Below, piece by piece: positions 16,748 through 25,378 of a DNA stretch of 64,000 bases (position 1 is its first letter; the number at the start of each line of letters is the position of its first letter). Location of the stretch: contig NZ_JBBLZC010000011.1 in assembly GCF_037908215.1 (NCBI RefSeq), positions 1 to 64,000 of the forward strand, written 5' to 3'. The translations under genes and the position numbers were made by a program. The notes under the pieces were generated by a model that saw nothing but the letters and a program-made list of their open reading frames with translations, searched no databases and was not told the origin of the DNA. The stretch is from Benzoatithermus flavus (GTDB taxonomy: Bacteria; Pseudomonadota; Alphaproteobacteria; Geminicoccales; Geminicoccaceae).

Positions 16748-17698
16748 TCAGGAACCGATTTCGCTCGCGGCCTTGCGCCGGTGACGGAGCAGCGCCATCA
16801 GCCGCCGGTCGCGCCAACGCTGGCGCTCCTGCAGCTTCTCCGCCGGCAGCCTCACCCGGCGCTGCGCCTCGACCACGTCCATGACCTCGCCCGACCAGTC
16901 GACGCGCCGTTGCATCGAGGGGAACAGCCGGGCGTAGATCTGCTGGTAGCGCTCGCAGTAGTCGCGCACCCCGCCCGGCGCGTTGAGGTCGATGGTCTCG
17001 AACGGCCCCATGAACGCCCAGCGCAGGGCGAGGCCGTCGCGAATGCCGATGTCGACGTCCTCGACCGAGCAGTAGCCGTCGGCCACGAGCCGGAACGCCT
17101 CCTCGAGCAAGGCACCCTGCATCCGGTTCATGACGAACCCGTCGAGCTCCTTCTTCATCACGATCGGCGCCTGCCCGATCCCGCGCATGATCTGCTCGGC
17201 AAGCACCATCGTCGCGGGCTCGGTCCAGGGTGCGGGCACGAGCTCGCAGGCCGGCACCAGATAAGGCGGGTTGATCGGATGGCAGACGAGGCAGCGGCCG
17301 CGGCCCGCGAGGTCTTCCGTGAAGCGCGAGGGCACGATCGCCGAGGTCGAGCTCGCGAGGATGGTGGCAGGTGCCGCGAGCCGGTCCAGCTCGCGCCACA
17401 AGGAGCGCTTGACCGCGACGTCCTCGGGCGCGTTCTCCTGCGCCCAGGCAGCCCCCTCCAGCGCCCCGGCGAGTGTTCCGGCCGGGTTCATCCGGGCGCG
17501 CACCGCGGCGGCCGTGGCCCCGTTCAGCATGTCCTGCGCCTCGAGATCGGCCAGGAGACCTTCGATCGTGGCGAGCGCTCTGCCCGGCGCTGCCGCGACC
17601 GGATCCCACAAGCGCACCTCCCAGCCCGCGCGGGCGAAGGCGATGGCCCAGGCCCGGCCGATCAGGCCCGAGCCGACGATGGCGACCTTCCCGCTCAT
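16748..17698 (-). CDS. Lambda-crystallin (CRYL1)-like 3-hydroxyacid / L-gulonate 3-dehydrogenase
   Basis: A 316-residue member of the 3-hydroxyacyl-CoA dehydrogenase superfamily. An N-terminal Rossmann domain (VGSGLIGRAWAIAFARAG) is followed by the catalytic His in CHPINPPYLVP and the C-terminal helical domain (KKELDGFVMNRMQGALLEEA). The short CHPINPP form and overall length match CRYL1/L-gulonate 3-dehydrogenases and carnitine dehydrogenases rather than fatty-acid enzymes. It would oxidise the 3-hydroxyl of an aldonate to a beta-keto acid, the substrate type of the adjacent BKACE enzyme. It begins 7 nt after the SDR gene ends, which indicates one transcript. Confidence 0.8.
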   Translation of the reverse strand: MSGKVAIVGSGLIGRAWAIAFARAGWEVRLWDPVAAAPGRALATIEGLLADLEAQDMLNGATAAAVRARMNPAGTLAGALEGAAWAQENAPEDVAVKRSLWRELDRLAAPATILASSTSAIVPSRFTEDLAGRGRCLVCHPINPPYLVPACELVPAPWTEPATMVLAEQIMRGIGQAPIVMKKELDGFVMNRMQGALLEEAFRLVADGYCSVEDVDIGIRDGLALRWAFMGPFETIDLNAPGGVRDYCERYQQIYARLFPSMQRRVDWSGEVMDVVEAQRRVRLPAEKLQERQRWRDRRLMALLRHRRKAASEIGS

Positions 17699-17705
17699 GG
17701 CAGCC

Positions 17706-18482
17706 TCACAGCGTCTCGACGTTGCCGCACACGCCCAGGGACTGGCCCGACACGCCGCGGCCCAGAGGCGAGACCAGATAGAGCACCATCGTCGCCACCT
17801 CCTGCGCCGTCACCATGCGGCGCAAGGAGACCTTCTCGAGATACCGTCTCTCCATCTCCTCGTAGGAGAGGCCGAGCTGCTCGGCGCGTGCCCGGATCAC
17901 GCGCTCGATTCTAGGGCCCTGCACGATCCCCGGCAGGATCGCGTTCACGGTGATGTTGAAGGGTCCGAGTTCCTTCGCGAGGCTCTCGGTGAAGCCGATC
18001 ACCCCGTACTTCGCGGCGGCATAGGGTGTCCTATAGGCGTAGCCCAGCCGGCCCGCCGCCGAGGACATGTTGACGATCGCCCCGCCGCCGGCCTGCTTCA
18101 GCATCGGCACCGCCCGGCGGGCGCACAGGAACTGGCCGGTGAGGTCGACCTCGATGCAGCGCCGCCAGTCGGCCGGCGTGATCTCCTCGACCGCCGCCGT
18201 GGGTCCGGCGATGCCGGCATTGTTCACGAGCACGTCGAGCCCGCCCAGACGCTCCTCGACCTCGGCGAACAGCCGGTCCACGTCCGCCTCGTCGGCGACG
18301 TCGGCGCGCGTGGCGCCGACGCCCGCGAAGCTCTGCCGGAACGACGCCAGCACCGCCGCGTCCACGTCGCAGACATGGATGCGTGCCCCCGCGTCCAAGA
18401 GCGCCTCGACGATGGCCCGGCCGATGCCGGACGCCCCCGCCGTGACCAGCACGCGCTGGCCGTCGGCCCTGAGCTCGACCAT
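17706..18482 (-). CDS. Short-chain dehydrogenase/reductase (sugar or sugar-acid dehydrogenase)
   Basis: A 258-residue classical SDR. The cofactor motif TAGASGIGR (residues 14-22, an Ala replacing the first Gly), D39 after the second strand suggesting NAD preference, NNAG at 87-90, and the catalytic Ser140/141, Tyr154 and Lys158 (YAAAK) are all present. It starts 20 nt after the permease gene ends and precedes the CRYL1-like dehydrogenase. The context suggests oxidation of the imported sugar to its lactone, or of a pathway hydroxyl; the exact position of oxidation is inferred. Confidence 0.8.
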   Translation of the reverse strand: MVELRADGQRVLVTAGASGIGRAIVEALLDAGARIHVCDVDAAVLASFRQSFAGVGATRADVADEADVDRLFAEVEERLGGLDVLVNNAGIAGPTAAVEEITPADWRRCIEVDLTGQFLCARRAVPMLKQAGGGAIVNMSSAAGRLGYAYRTPYAAAKYGVIGFTESLAKELGPFNITVNAILPGIVQGPRIERVIRARAEQLGLSYEEMERRYLEKVSLRRMVTAQEVATMVLYLVSPLGRGVSGQSLGVCGNVETL

Positions 18483-18502
18483 TCCCTTCCCTCCCCGTCC
18501 GT

Positions 18503-20572
18503 TCAGGTCCGCCTCTCGCGCAGCGCCAGCACGGCGCCCAGCACGACGAGGCCGTAGATGATGTCGCGCACGGCACTGGGCAGCGTCGTCCCTGCGAGCA
18601 GCGTCGAGAGGGCGGTGAGCAGCAGCACGCCGCCCAGCATCCCGAGATAGTGCCCGCGCCCGCCCGTGATCAGCGTGCCGCCGACCACCACCACCGCGAT
18701 CGAGGGCAGGAGATACTCGTCGCCCATGCCGAGGCTGGCCTGGCCGCTGAAGCCCGCGAGCATGATGCCCACGAGTGCCGCGCAAAAACCCGAGAGCGCG
18801 TAGACGCCGATCAGCGTGCCCCCGACGCCGACCCCGCTCAGCTTCGCGACCAGCGGGCTGTTGCCCACGGCATAGACCCGCCGGCCGAAGCTGGTGCGGT
18901 TCAGGAGCAGCAGCGCCGCCGCCACGAAGACGACGACGAACCAGATCACGGGTGTGACACCCACGAGCCTTCCGGTCATGAACCAGCGCATGGCGGGCGA
19001 GGCGAAGCCGTCGGGCGTGCCGTTGCTGTAGACCAGAGCGGCCCCCTGCAGGATGCCGTTCATGGCGAGCGTCATGACGATCGGCGGCAGGCCGAGCAGC
19101 ACGATCCCGGCCCCGTTCAGCGCCCCCAGGCCCGTGCCCAGTGCCAGGCCGAGCGGGATCGCCCACAAGGCCGCCACGTCGGAGCCCCGGACCAGCCCCG
19201 CCACCAGGATGCCGCACAGCCCGATCATCCAGGGCAGCGACAGGTCGAGCCCGCCCGTGAGGATCGCCGCCCCCTGCCCCAGCGCCAGCACGACCAGGAA
19301 CGAGGCCAGCACGATCAGCGCGTCGAAGTAGCCCGGGTTGGTCAGCGTGTTGCCGTAGACCAGATGCGTCGCCAGCAGCACCAGGACGAAGCCCGCATAG
19401 GCCGGCAGGATGTAGCGCAGCCGCTCGCGATGCCGCTCGAGCCAGCCGGCCGCCGGCACCTCCGCGCCCGGCTCCTTCGTGTGCGGCAGGACGAACCGCG
19501 TCGGGGCACCGGGATGGGCGACCGGCAGCGTGCGATCGCGCCGCGCCCGCAGCTTCAGCCGAGCGAGGCGCAGATAGCCGGCCAGCGGCGAGTGCCGGCT
19601 CAAGGACGCGCCGAGCACCGCCAGGATCAGGATCGCCCCTTCGGCGACCGAGCTGTAGTAGGCGGAGACGTTGAGCACGAGCAGGATGTTGACGACGATC
19701 ATCAGCGTGTAGGCGCCGACGATCGAGCCGATCGCCCCGCCGCGCCCGCCGCCCAGGAGCGTGCCGCCCAAGACCACGGCCGCGAATATCTGGAGCAGCA
19801 GCGGCCGTCCGACCAGCGGGTCGGCCGAGCCGGTCTGGGCCGAGACGAAGGCGCCCGCCGCCCCGTAGAACAGGCCGGCCACGACATAGGCCAGAAACTC
19901 CACCTTTCGCGTCGGCACGCCCGCGGCCCTGGCCGCGTCCTCGTCGCTGCCGACGGCATAGAGCCCGACCCCGAAGCGCGAGTTCTTGAGCAGGAGCCAG
20001 AACGCCGCCGCCGCGAGCAGCACCACGATCGCCGAGGGCAGCACGCCCGGGATGGCATCGCCGGCGAGCACGGCCGAGAACTCGGGCGCGATCATGCCGC
20101 CCGGCTTGTCCATGATCAGGAGCGTGATGCCCTGGACGATGAACATCGTCGAGAGCGTCACCACGATCGGCTGCAGCCGCACGACCGCCACGAAAAAGCC
20201 GTTCACGGCCCCCACCGCCGCCCCGATCCCGAGCGCCGCCACGCCCAGCAGCACCTGGCTCGCGAGGTCCGGCCCCATGAAGCCCGCGAGCACCACGTTG
20301 ACGAGCGCGACCACGGCCCCGGCCGAGAGGTCGAACCCGCCGGTCAGCACCACGACGGTCTGCCCCATCGCGGCCAGTGCCAGCGTGGCGCCGCCCGAGG
20401 ACATGAAGCTGAGCTCGAAATAGCTGAACGGCCCCGGCGTGATCGCGTCCACGGTCGCGAACAGGGCCGCGAACACGGCAAGGGCGATCAGGAGCCCGCG
20501 ATGGCGCGAGAGCCAGACGCGCCCGCGGCGCGGGCGTGCGGACGGCGCGGTTCCGAGGATGGCGGTGCTCAT
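18503..20572 (-). CDS. Fused tandem RbsC-type ABC sugar permease
   Basis: A 689-residue membrane protein in which two complete RbsC/XylH-like permeases are joined. Half one (about 1-325) and half two (about 386-689) each have 8-10 hydrophobic helices and each keep the family motif: QTVVVLTGGFDLSAG near 71 and QGAAILTGGLDLSLP in the second half, then ALAAxG/ALNGAG-type loops. A charged, Pro-rich cytosolic linker of about 60 residues connects them. RbsC permeases normally work as homodimers of about 320 residues, so this is a covalent heterodimer. The ATG overlaps the ATPase stop codon by 4 nt (ATGA), which indicates translational coupling. Confidence 0.85.
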   Translation of the reverse strand: MSTAILGTAPSARPRRGRVWLSRHRGLLIALAVFAALFATVDAITPGPFSYFELSFMSSGGATLALAAMGQTVVVLTGGFDLSAGAVVALVNVVLAGFMGPDLASQVLLGVAALGIGAAVGAVNGFFVAVVRLQPIVVTLSTMFIVQGITLLIMDKPGGMIAPEFSAVLAGDAIPGVLPSAIVVLLAAAAFWLLLKNSRFGVGLYAVGSDEDAARAAGVPTRKVEFLAYVVAGLFYGAAGAFVSAQTGSADPLVGRPLLLQIFAAVVLGGTLLGGGRGGAIGSIVGAYTLMIVVNILLVLNVSAYYSSVAEGAILILAVLGASLSRHSPLAGYLRLARLKLRARRDRTLPVAHPGAPTRFVLPHTKEPGAEVPAAGWLERHRERLRYILPAYAGFVLVLLATHLVYGNTLTNPGYFDALIVLASFLVVLALGQGAAILTGGLDLSLPWMIGLCGILVAGLVRGSDVAALWAIPLGLALGTGLGALNGAGIVLLGLPPIVMTLAMNGILQGAALVYSNGTPDGFASPAMRWFMTGRLVGVTPVIWFVVVFVAAALLLLNRTSFGRRVYAVGNSPLVAKLSGVGVGGTLIGVYALSGFCAALVGIMLAGFSGQASLGMGDEYLLPSIAVVVVGGTLITGGRGHYLGMLGGVLLLTALSTLLAGTTLPSAVRDIIYGLVVLGAVLALRERRT

Positions 20573-22107
20573 GCGGCCCGCACCTCGCTCCGCTCGCCCA
20601 AGGCGGCGCGCATGATCGCCTCCTCGTCGATCGCCTCGCCCACGAGCTCGGCCGCGATCCGGCCCTGGTACATGACGAGCACCCTCTCGCAGAGGTTCAC
20701 GAGCTCCGGGATCTCGGTCGAGTAGAACAGGATCGCCGCTCCCGCGTCGGCGAGCCGGCGCATGAGGAGATAGAGCTGGTGCTTGGTGCCGATGTCGACC
20801 CCGCGCGTGGGATCGAACATCAGAAGGATGCGGCTGCCGGCGAGCAGCCATTTCGCGATCGCGATCTTCTGCTGGTTGCCGCCGCTGAACGCACCGGCCC
20901 GCGTGTAGAGCGCGCGGGGTGCGATCTCGACCTCGCGTAAAATCTCGGCCACGGCCGCGGTCTCGGCCGCCGTGTCGATCAGGCCCGCGCGCGCGAAGCG
21001 GTCGATCACGGGCAAGGAGACGTTGAACCGCCCGTCGAGCTCGAGGAACAGGCCCTCGGTCTTGCGGTCCTCGGGAACCAGGCTGATGCCGACCGCGGCG
21101 CGCACGGCATCTTTGGGCGAGGCCAGGGTCACGGCTCTGCCGTCGACCCGGATCTCGCCTTTCGTGAGCGGCGCCATACCGAAGCAGGCGAGGAACAGGT
21201 CCTGCTGGCCCATGCCCTGGAGCCCGGCCACGCCCAGGATCTCGCCGGACCGAAGCGCGAAGCTCGCCTCCTCGAGCCTGCCATCGGTCGCGATGCCGCG
21301 CGCCTCCAGCGCCGGCGGCACGGCCACAGCGCCTGCCCGCGCTCTCGGCTTCGGCGGGAAGGTGGCGGCGAGCGAGCGGCCGATGATCATCCGGATCACC
21401 TCGTCGTCGCCCACGTCGGCGACCTCGGCCGTGCCGACGTCCTTGCCGTTGCGGAGCACGGTGAGCCGGTCGCAGAACCGGCGCACCTCGGGCATGCGGT
21501 GCGAGATGAAGACGACCGTGACCCCTTCGTTCCGCATCCGCTCGATGAGCCCGCCCAGCCAGTCAATGTCGCGGCCCGAGAGGGTGGAGGTCGGCTCGTC
21601 GAGAAGCAGGATGCGGGGCCTCCTGAACACGGCGCGCGCGATCTCGATCTTCTGCCGCTCCGGCAGCTCGAGGTCGCGCACTTCCGCCCGCGGATCGATC
21701 CCGCCGAGCCCCAGCCGTTCGAGATGCTCCGTCACGAGCCGCTCGCCCTGGTACCGCCTGAGCTGGCCCAGCGGCCCCGTGGGGGCATTGGGCAGCAGCA
21801 GGTTCTCGGCGACGGTGAGGTCCTTGACGAGCGTCATCTCCTGGAACGCGGTCTGTACGCCGAGGCGGTGCGCGTCCGCCGGCGATCCCAGCCGGACGGC
21901 CGCGCCGAAGAGGCGGAGCGAGCCCCGATCGGGCCGGATCAGCCCGGAAAGGAGCTTCACCATCGTCGACTTGCCGGCCCCGTTCTCGCCCAGGAGCGCG
22001 TGGACTTCGCCCCGGCTCACGGCGAAGGAAGCCCCGTCCAGCGCCACCGTGGCGCCGTAGGCCTTCCTGACCTGCTCGACCTCGAGCGCGTCGCCGCTCG
22101 CCGCCAT
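20569..22107 (-). CDS. RbsA-type sugar ABC transporter ATP-binding protein (two NBDs)
   Basis: A 512-residue protein with two tandem ABC domains. The first has a canonical Walker A (GENGAGKST), a signature variant (LPERQKIEIARA) and Walker B (ILLLDEPTS). The second has the degenerate P-loop typical of RbsA/MglA (GLQGMGQQD), a canonical SGGNQQK signature and a Walker B in which the catalytic Glu position reads LLMFDPTRG, also usual for this family. It energises import through the fused permease. An ATG at 22107 begins the conserved sequence. The gene lies between the binding-protein and permease genes. Confidence 0.88.
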   Translation of the reverse strand: MAASGDALEVEQVRKAYGATVALDGASFAVSRGEVHALLGENGAGKSTMVKLLSGLIRPDRGSLRLFGAAVRLGSPADAHRLGVQTAFQEMTLVKDLTVAENLLLPNAPTGPLGQLRRYQGERLVTEHLERLGLGGIDPRAEVRDLELPERQKIEIARAVFRRPRILLLDEPTSTLSGRDIDWLGGLIERMRNEGVTVVFISHRMPEVRRFCDRLTVLRNGKDVGTAEVADVGDDEVIRMIIGRSLAATFPPKPRARAGAVAVPPALEARGIATDGRLEEASFALRSGEILGVAGLQGMGQQDLFLACFGMAPLTKGEIRVDGRAVTLASPKDAVRAAVGISLVPEDRKTEGLFLELDGRFNVSLPVIDRFARAGLIDTAAETAAVAEILREVEIAPRALYTRAGAFSGGNQQKIAIAKWLLAGSRILLMFDPTRGVDIGTKHQLYLLMRRLADAGAAILFYSTEIPELVNLCERVLVMYQGRIAAELVGEAIDEEAIMRAALGERSEVRAA

Positions 22108-22180
22108 CGCCCGACCTTCCAGGGGAAAGAGGGTGCGGGAGGGGCTATCCCTCCCGCCTGCTCCAGGCCGTGCGCCGGCC

Positions 22181-23296
22181 TCAGTACTCGGGCTGACCGA
22201 CCAGTGCCGCCTGCAGCCCGATCTCCGGTGTTTCGGGCGAGTAGATCGAGGCGAACCAGCCGGGGTTGGTGACGATCGCGGGCTGGAACACGTTGCAGCC
22301 CGCGGCCATCTCCTGCCAGGTGCCCTCCTTGCAGAGCTTGACCGTCTCGTTGGTGACGACCGGCAGCGGCAGGGTGGTGTGCTTTTCGATCTCCTTGCCC
22401 TCGAGCTTCTGCACCGCGAGCTTGAGGGCAAGGCCGCCGGAATAGGGCGGCGAGGCATAAGAGATGCGGGGCGCTCCCATCGGCGCGTAGGTGCCGTTCG
22501 CCCCTTCCACCTCCGTGCCCGCCGGCAGCATCTGGATGCGCCCGCCGTTCGCTCCCTCGCCGGCGCAGGGCTTGAGCCGCTCGGGCTTGATGCCGGCCTC
22601 GATCTGCATCGTGTTGGCGGTGTAGCAGCCGACCTGCAGCCAGAGCCCGTCGATCTGGTCCCAGGAACGGGTGGCGAGCATCTTGGAGAGCTCGGTTCTC
22701 GCCACTGCCTGGCTCCACATGCCGGGCGCTTCGGCCACGATCCTGATGTCGGGATACCTGGCGAACACCTCCTTCGCCGCTTTCGTGCGCAGGGTGTCCA
22801 CCGACGTGCCGGGCACGCCCGTGAGCATGACGATGTTGCCCTTGCCGTTCAGCGTCTTCGCCAGCCATTCGGCGGTGACGCGGCCCGCCTCCTCCTGGTC
22901 GATGGTGACGTTGTAGGCGCAGGGCTCGGTGATCTCGGCATCGTAGGCGATGATGGTCACACCCTTGTTGCAGGCGTTCTTGACCACCTGGTTCAACGCC
23001 GTCGGCGAGATCGGGTAGACCACGATCGCCTGCGCCCCCGCCTGGACCATCGAGTTGATCTGCTGGATCTGGCGCTGGGCGTTGGGGCCGGCGACCTGGA
23101 TCTGCAGGTCGACCTTGTCCTTCATGTCCTTGCTCGCCGCCATGGCCTTCACCATGTTGGCGGCCTCGGCCTGCCAGTCGTTGCCGATGTAGCTCATCGA
23201 CAGGAAGATCTTGAACTTCCCGGCGGCGTGACCGTCGCCTGCACCGACGAGCAGCCCCAGAGCCGCGGCACCGGCGGCCAGCACGTGTTTGCGCAT
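22181..23296 (-). CDS. Periplasmic sugar-binding protein (Peripla_BP_4)
   Basis: A 371-residue substrate-binding protein with a signal peptide (MRKHVLAAGAAALGLLVGAGDGHA). The mature part has two alpha/beta lobes with family segments FLSMSYIGNDWQAEAANM, VVYPISPTALNQV, IIAYDAEI and IVMLTGVPGTS. This class delivers monosaccharides or polyols such as ribose, xylose or inositol to RbsABC-type permeases. The start at 23296 follows GGGGAGG. It is the first gene of the sugar operon and is transcribed away from a GntR regulator whose operator-like palindrome lies just upstream, so it is probably the most highly expressed gene of the set. Confidence 0.85.
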   Translation of the reverse strand: MRKHVLAAGAAALGLLVGAGDGHAAGKFKIFLSMSYIGNDWQAEAANMVKAMAASKDMKDKVDLQIQVAGPNAQRQIQQINSMVQAGAQAIVVYPISPTALNQVVKNACNKGVTIIAYDAEITEPCAYNVTIDQEEAGRVTAEWLAKTLNGKGNIVMLTGVPGTSVDTLRTKAAKEVFARYPDIRIVAEAPGMWSQAVARTELSKMLATRSWDQIDGLWLQVGCYTANTMQIEAGIKPERLKPCAGEGANGGRIQMLPAGTEVEGANGTYAPMGAPRISYASPPYSGGLALKLAVQKLEGKEIEKHTTLPLPVVTNETVKLCKEGTWQEMAAGCNVFQPAIVTNPGWFASIYSPETPEIGLQAALVGQPEY

Positions 23297-23346
23297 CCTT
23301 CTTGCCTCCCCGATCGGCGGCGCTGCGATTGACGCCCGACCGTTTT

Positions 23347-23359
23347 TGATCATAGATCA
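23347..23359. promoter_or_regulatory. Perfect 13-bp palindrome, likely GntR/FCD operator
   Basis: TGATC-ATA-GATCA lies midway in the 106-nt gap between the divergent sugar operon and its GntR-family regulator, and an extra GATCA half-site follows at 23369-23373. Short dyads of this kind are the usual targets of FCD-type GntR repressors. It is well placed to control both directions. Confidence 0.6.
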
Positions 23360-23402
23360 CACATCGAAGATCACGCAACAGGGTTTCCGGCGCGGAGGCG
23401 GG

Positions 23403-24113
23403 ATGGCGGCGAAGCGAGGGGGTGCCACGGCCCTGGCCGGCGATGCGGCGGCGCGGCCGCTGCCCTATCGCCCGGTGGCGCGCGCGACCGTGCAGGACCA
23501 GGTGCATCGCCAGCTCGAGGCGCTGATTCTCGACGGCGAGATCGAGCCCGGTGCGACCGTGACCATCCAGGGCCTCGCCGAGGCGTTCGGGGTCAGCGCC
23601 ATGCCGGTGCGCGAGGCGCTGCACCGGCTCACGGCGGCGGGTGCCCTCACCGTCGTCGCCGGCCGCTCGGTCGGCATCCCGCCCTTGAGCGTCGAGCGGC
23701 TCATGGACCTGAAGCGCGTGCGGGTCGAGGTCGAGGGTCTCGCCGCCGAGTGGGCCGCGGCACGCTGCACACCTGCCCTGCTCGCCCGCCTCGACGCGCT
23801 GATCGCCGAGATGGAGAGCAGCACGGCCGAGGCCGACCGCCGCTCGTTCGTCCCGGCCAACCGCGAGTTCCACTTCGCGATCTACCGTGCGGCGGGCTCG
23901 GAGACCCTGATGTCGCTCATCGAGCCTTTGTGGCTGCGGATCGGCCCCTATCTCGGGCTCTTACGCGGCTCCGGCAACTGGCGCACGGCGAACCGCCAGC
24001 ACCGCCTGATCCGCGACGCGCTCGCCCGCGGCGACGGCAGCGCCGCGCGCGCGGCGCTGCGCGCCGACATCGAGGAGGCGGCCCTGATCCTGGCACGGCT
24101 GCTCGAGGGCTGA
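23403..24113 (+). CDS. GntR-family (FadR/FCD subfamily) transcriptional regulator
   Basis: A 236-residue regulator with an N-terminal winged helix (about 25-95; recognition segment FGVSAMPVREALHRL) and a C-terminal all-helical FCD effector domain (about 100-225; metal-binding-type NREFHFAIY and RQHRLIRDAL segments carrying the expected His residues). The ATG at 23403 follows GGAGG. It is divergent from the sugar ABC operon and shares with it a short intergenic region containing a perfect palindrome, so it is probably the local repressor, released by a sugar acid or pathway intermediate. Confidence 0.85.
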   Translation: MAAKRGGATALAGDAAARPLPYRPVARATVQDQVHRQLEALILDGEIEPGATVTIQGLAEAFGVSAMPVREALHRLTAAGALTVVAGRSVGIPPLSVERLMDLKRVRVEVEGLAAEWAAARCTPALLARLDALIAEMESSTAEADRRSFVPANREFHFAIYRAAGSETLMSLIEPLWLRIGPYLGLLRGSGNWRTANRQHRLIRDALARGDGSAARAALRADIEEAALILARLLEG

Positions 24114-24159
24114 CCGGCAGCGCGACGCTCCTGCCCCGCCATGCCGGAGGCACATCGGC

Positions 24160-25185
24160 TCAAGGCAGAGGAGGCGTCGCGAGCATCTCGCTCCTCACGG
24201 TCGTGCCGTAAGGGGTGGTCGGCAGCAGCGACTGGTGGACGAGCTTGTGCAGCGGGTTCGGGTCGTCGTGATCGAACGACCAGGCGGCCCAGCCGATGCC
24301 GCGCTGCCGGGTGAAGCTCAACAGATCGACGACATCGGCCATGGTCATAGGGTCGAACGGTCCGAATTCGCCGACGAAGACGGGCAGTCCGGCATCGTGG
24401 GCACGGCCGAAGAGCCGTTGGAAATCCGAGCTGGGATTGTAGGGATGGGAGTTGTAGACGATGTTCTCCCTCCTGACGGGATCGTCGATGGCGCCGGTGA
24501 GATCGCGCGACCAGTCGGTCCCCGGCACCATGATCAGCGGCACGTGCGGCGCCGCAGCCGTCCGGACGGCATCGACCATGTCCTCGAACAGAGGGCGCAG
24601 CGTGGCCCAATCGACATCGTGCGGCTCGACCTGCAGGGAATAAAGGACATGCGATCGGCCGCGATAGCGGGCGGCGAGCTTCGCTAACGCCCGGGCGGCA
24701 CGGTCGTCCGGCATCTCCGGCTGCTCGCCGTTGATGCCGTAGGAGCGGAACGACAACATGAGATAGATACGGCTGCGCGCCGTTAACGACACGTACTCGT
24801 CCAACATGCCGAGATATTGCGGGTTGTCGGCATCGACCGGATCGGCGGCAAATCCTCTGACGCAGATGTTGCCGTTCCAGCTTCCGGACAGGGCAGGTAT
24901 CGCCCGCCGCTCCCATTCCATATCCATCCCCCATTGCGCCACCCATTCCGAATGCATGATGTTGGCGCCGCGCAGGAGCACGACCTGACGGCTACCGGCC
25001 GTCACGATCCGATTCCCGGCCGTCGCCAGCCAGGGAATGCCGTTGGCGGGCGGCAGCGCGCCGCCGTACCCGACCTTCCCCGTGCCCAGCGCCGCGGCGC
25101 TGCCCGCGATCAGGGCGAGTGCGCGACGGCGCGTGAGCCCCACCCGGCCGGCTGTTCTGGAGGATGCGGTTTCCGTTCTGGCCAT
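24160..25185 (-). CDS. Exported GH5-like glycoside hydrolase (cellulase superfamily)
   Basis: A 341-residue TIM-barrel hydrolase. The leader contains TRRRALALIAG, a twin-arginine-like signal. Family landmarks follow in order: LLRGANIMHSEW early in the barrel, the acid/base Glu E187 in YSLQVEPHD (an NEP-type motif with Val in place of Asn), HPYN with H247 and Y249, and the nucleophile Glu E273 in VFVGEFGPF. These fit a retaining GH5 enzyme acting on a beta-glycan outside the cytoplasm. The substrate is unknown. It is convergent with the GntR gene (46 nt apart) and divergent from the large exoprotein. Its leader carries an 11-bp perfect hairpin. Confidence 0.72.
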   Translation of the reverse strand: MARTETASSRTAGRVGLTRRRALALIAGSAAALGTGKVGYGGALPPANGIPWLATAGNRIVTAGSRQVVLLRGANIMHSEWVAQWGMDMEWERRAIPALSGSWNGNICVRGFAADPVDADNPQYLGMLDEYVSLTARSRIYLMLSFRSYGINGEQPEMPDDRAARALAKLAARYRGRSHVLYSLQVEPHDVDWATLRPLFEDMVDAVRTAAAPHVPLIMVPGTDWSRDLTGAIDDPVRRENIVYNSHPYNPSSDFQRLFGRAHDAGLPVFVGEFGPFDPMTMADVVDLLSFTRQRGIGWAAWSFDHDDPNPLHKLVHQSLLPTTPYGTTVRSEMLATPPLP

Positions 25186-25204
25186 GGGATCTTTCCTGCG
25201 CTGG

Positions 25205-25232
25205 GCCTTTCGTCACGGATATGACGAAAGGC
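25205..25232. promoter_or_regulatory. Perfect 11-bp inverted repeat in the leader of the GH5-like gene
   Basis: GCCTTTCGTCA and its exact complement TGACGAAAGGC flank a 6-nt spacer. The dyad begins 20 nt upstream of the GH5-like start codon, directly before its ribosome site, and 147 nt upstream of the exoprotein start. A second short dyad, GTGAA-N4-TTCAC, lies at 25245-25258. It could be an operator shared by the two divergent genes or an mRNA hairpin that limits translation of the hydrolase. Confidence 0.55.
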
Positions 25233-25378
25233 TGGGCAGCCGCTGTGAACTGTTTCACGAGCCGCCCGATCGAGCAGAGACAGGCGCCGGCTTGCCGGAC
25301 GGTTCCGGAAAGCCGTCTTGTCATGCATGCTCCGGCACGAGAGAATGTCCGACCCGATCACGGGCCGAAGAGGATGCG

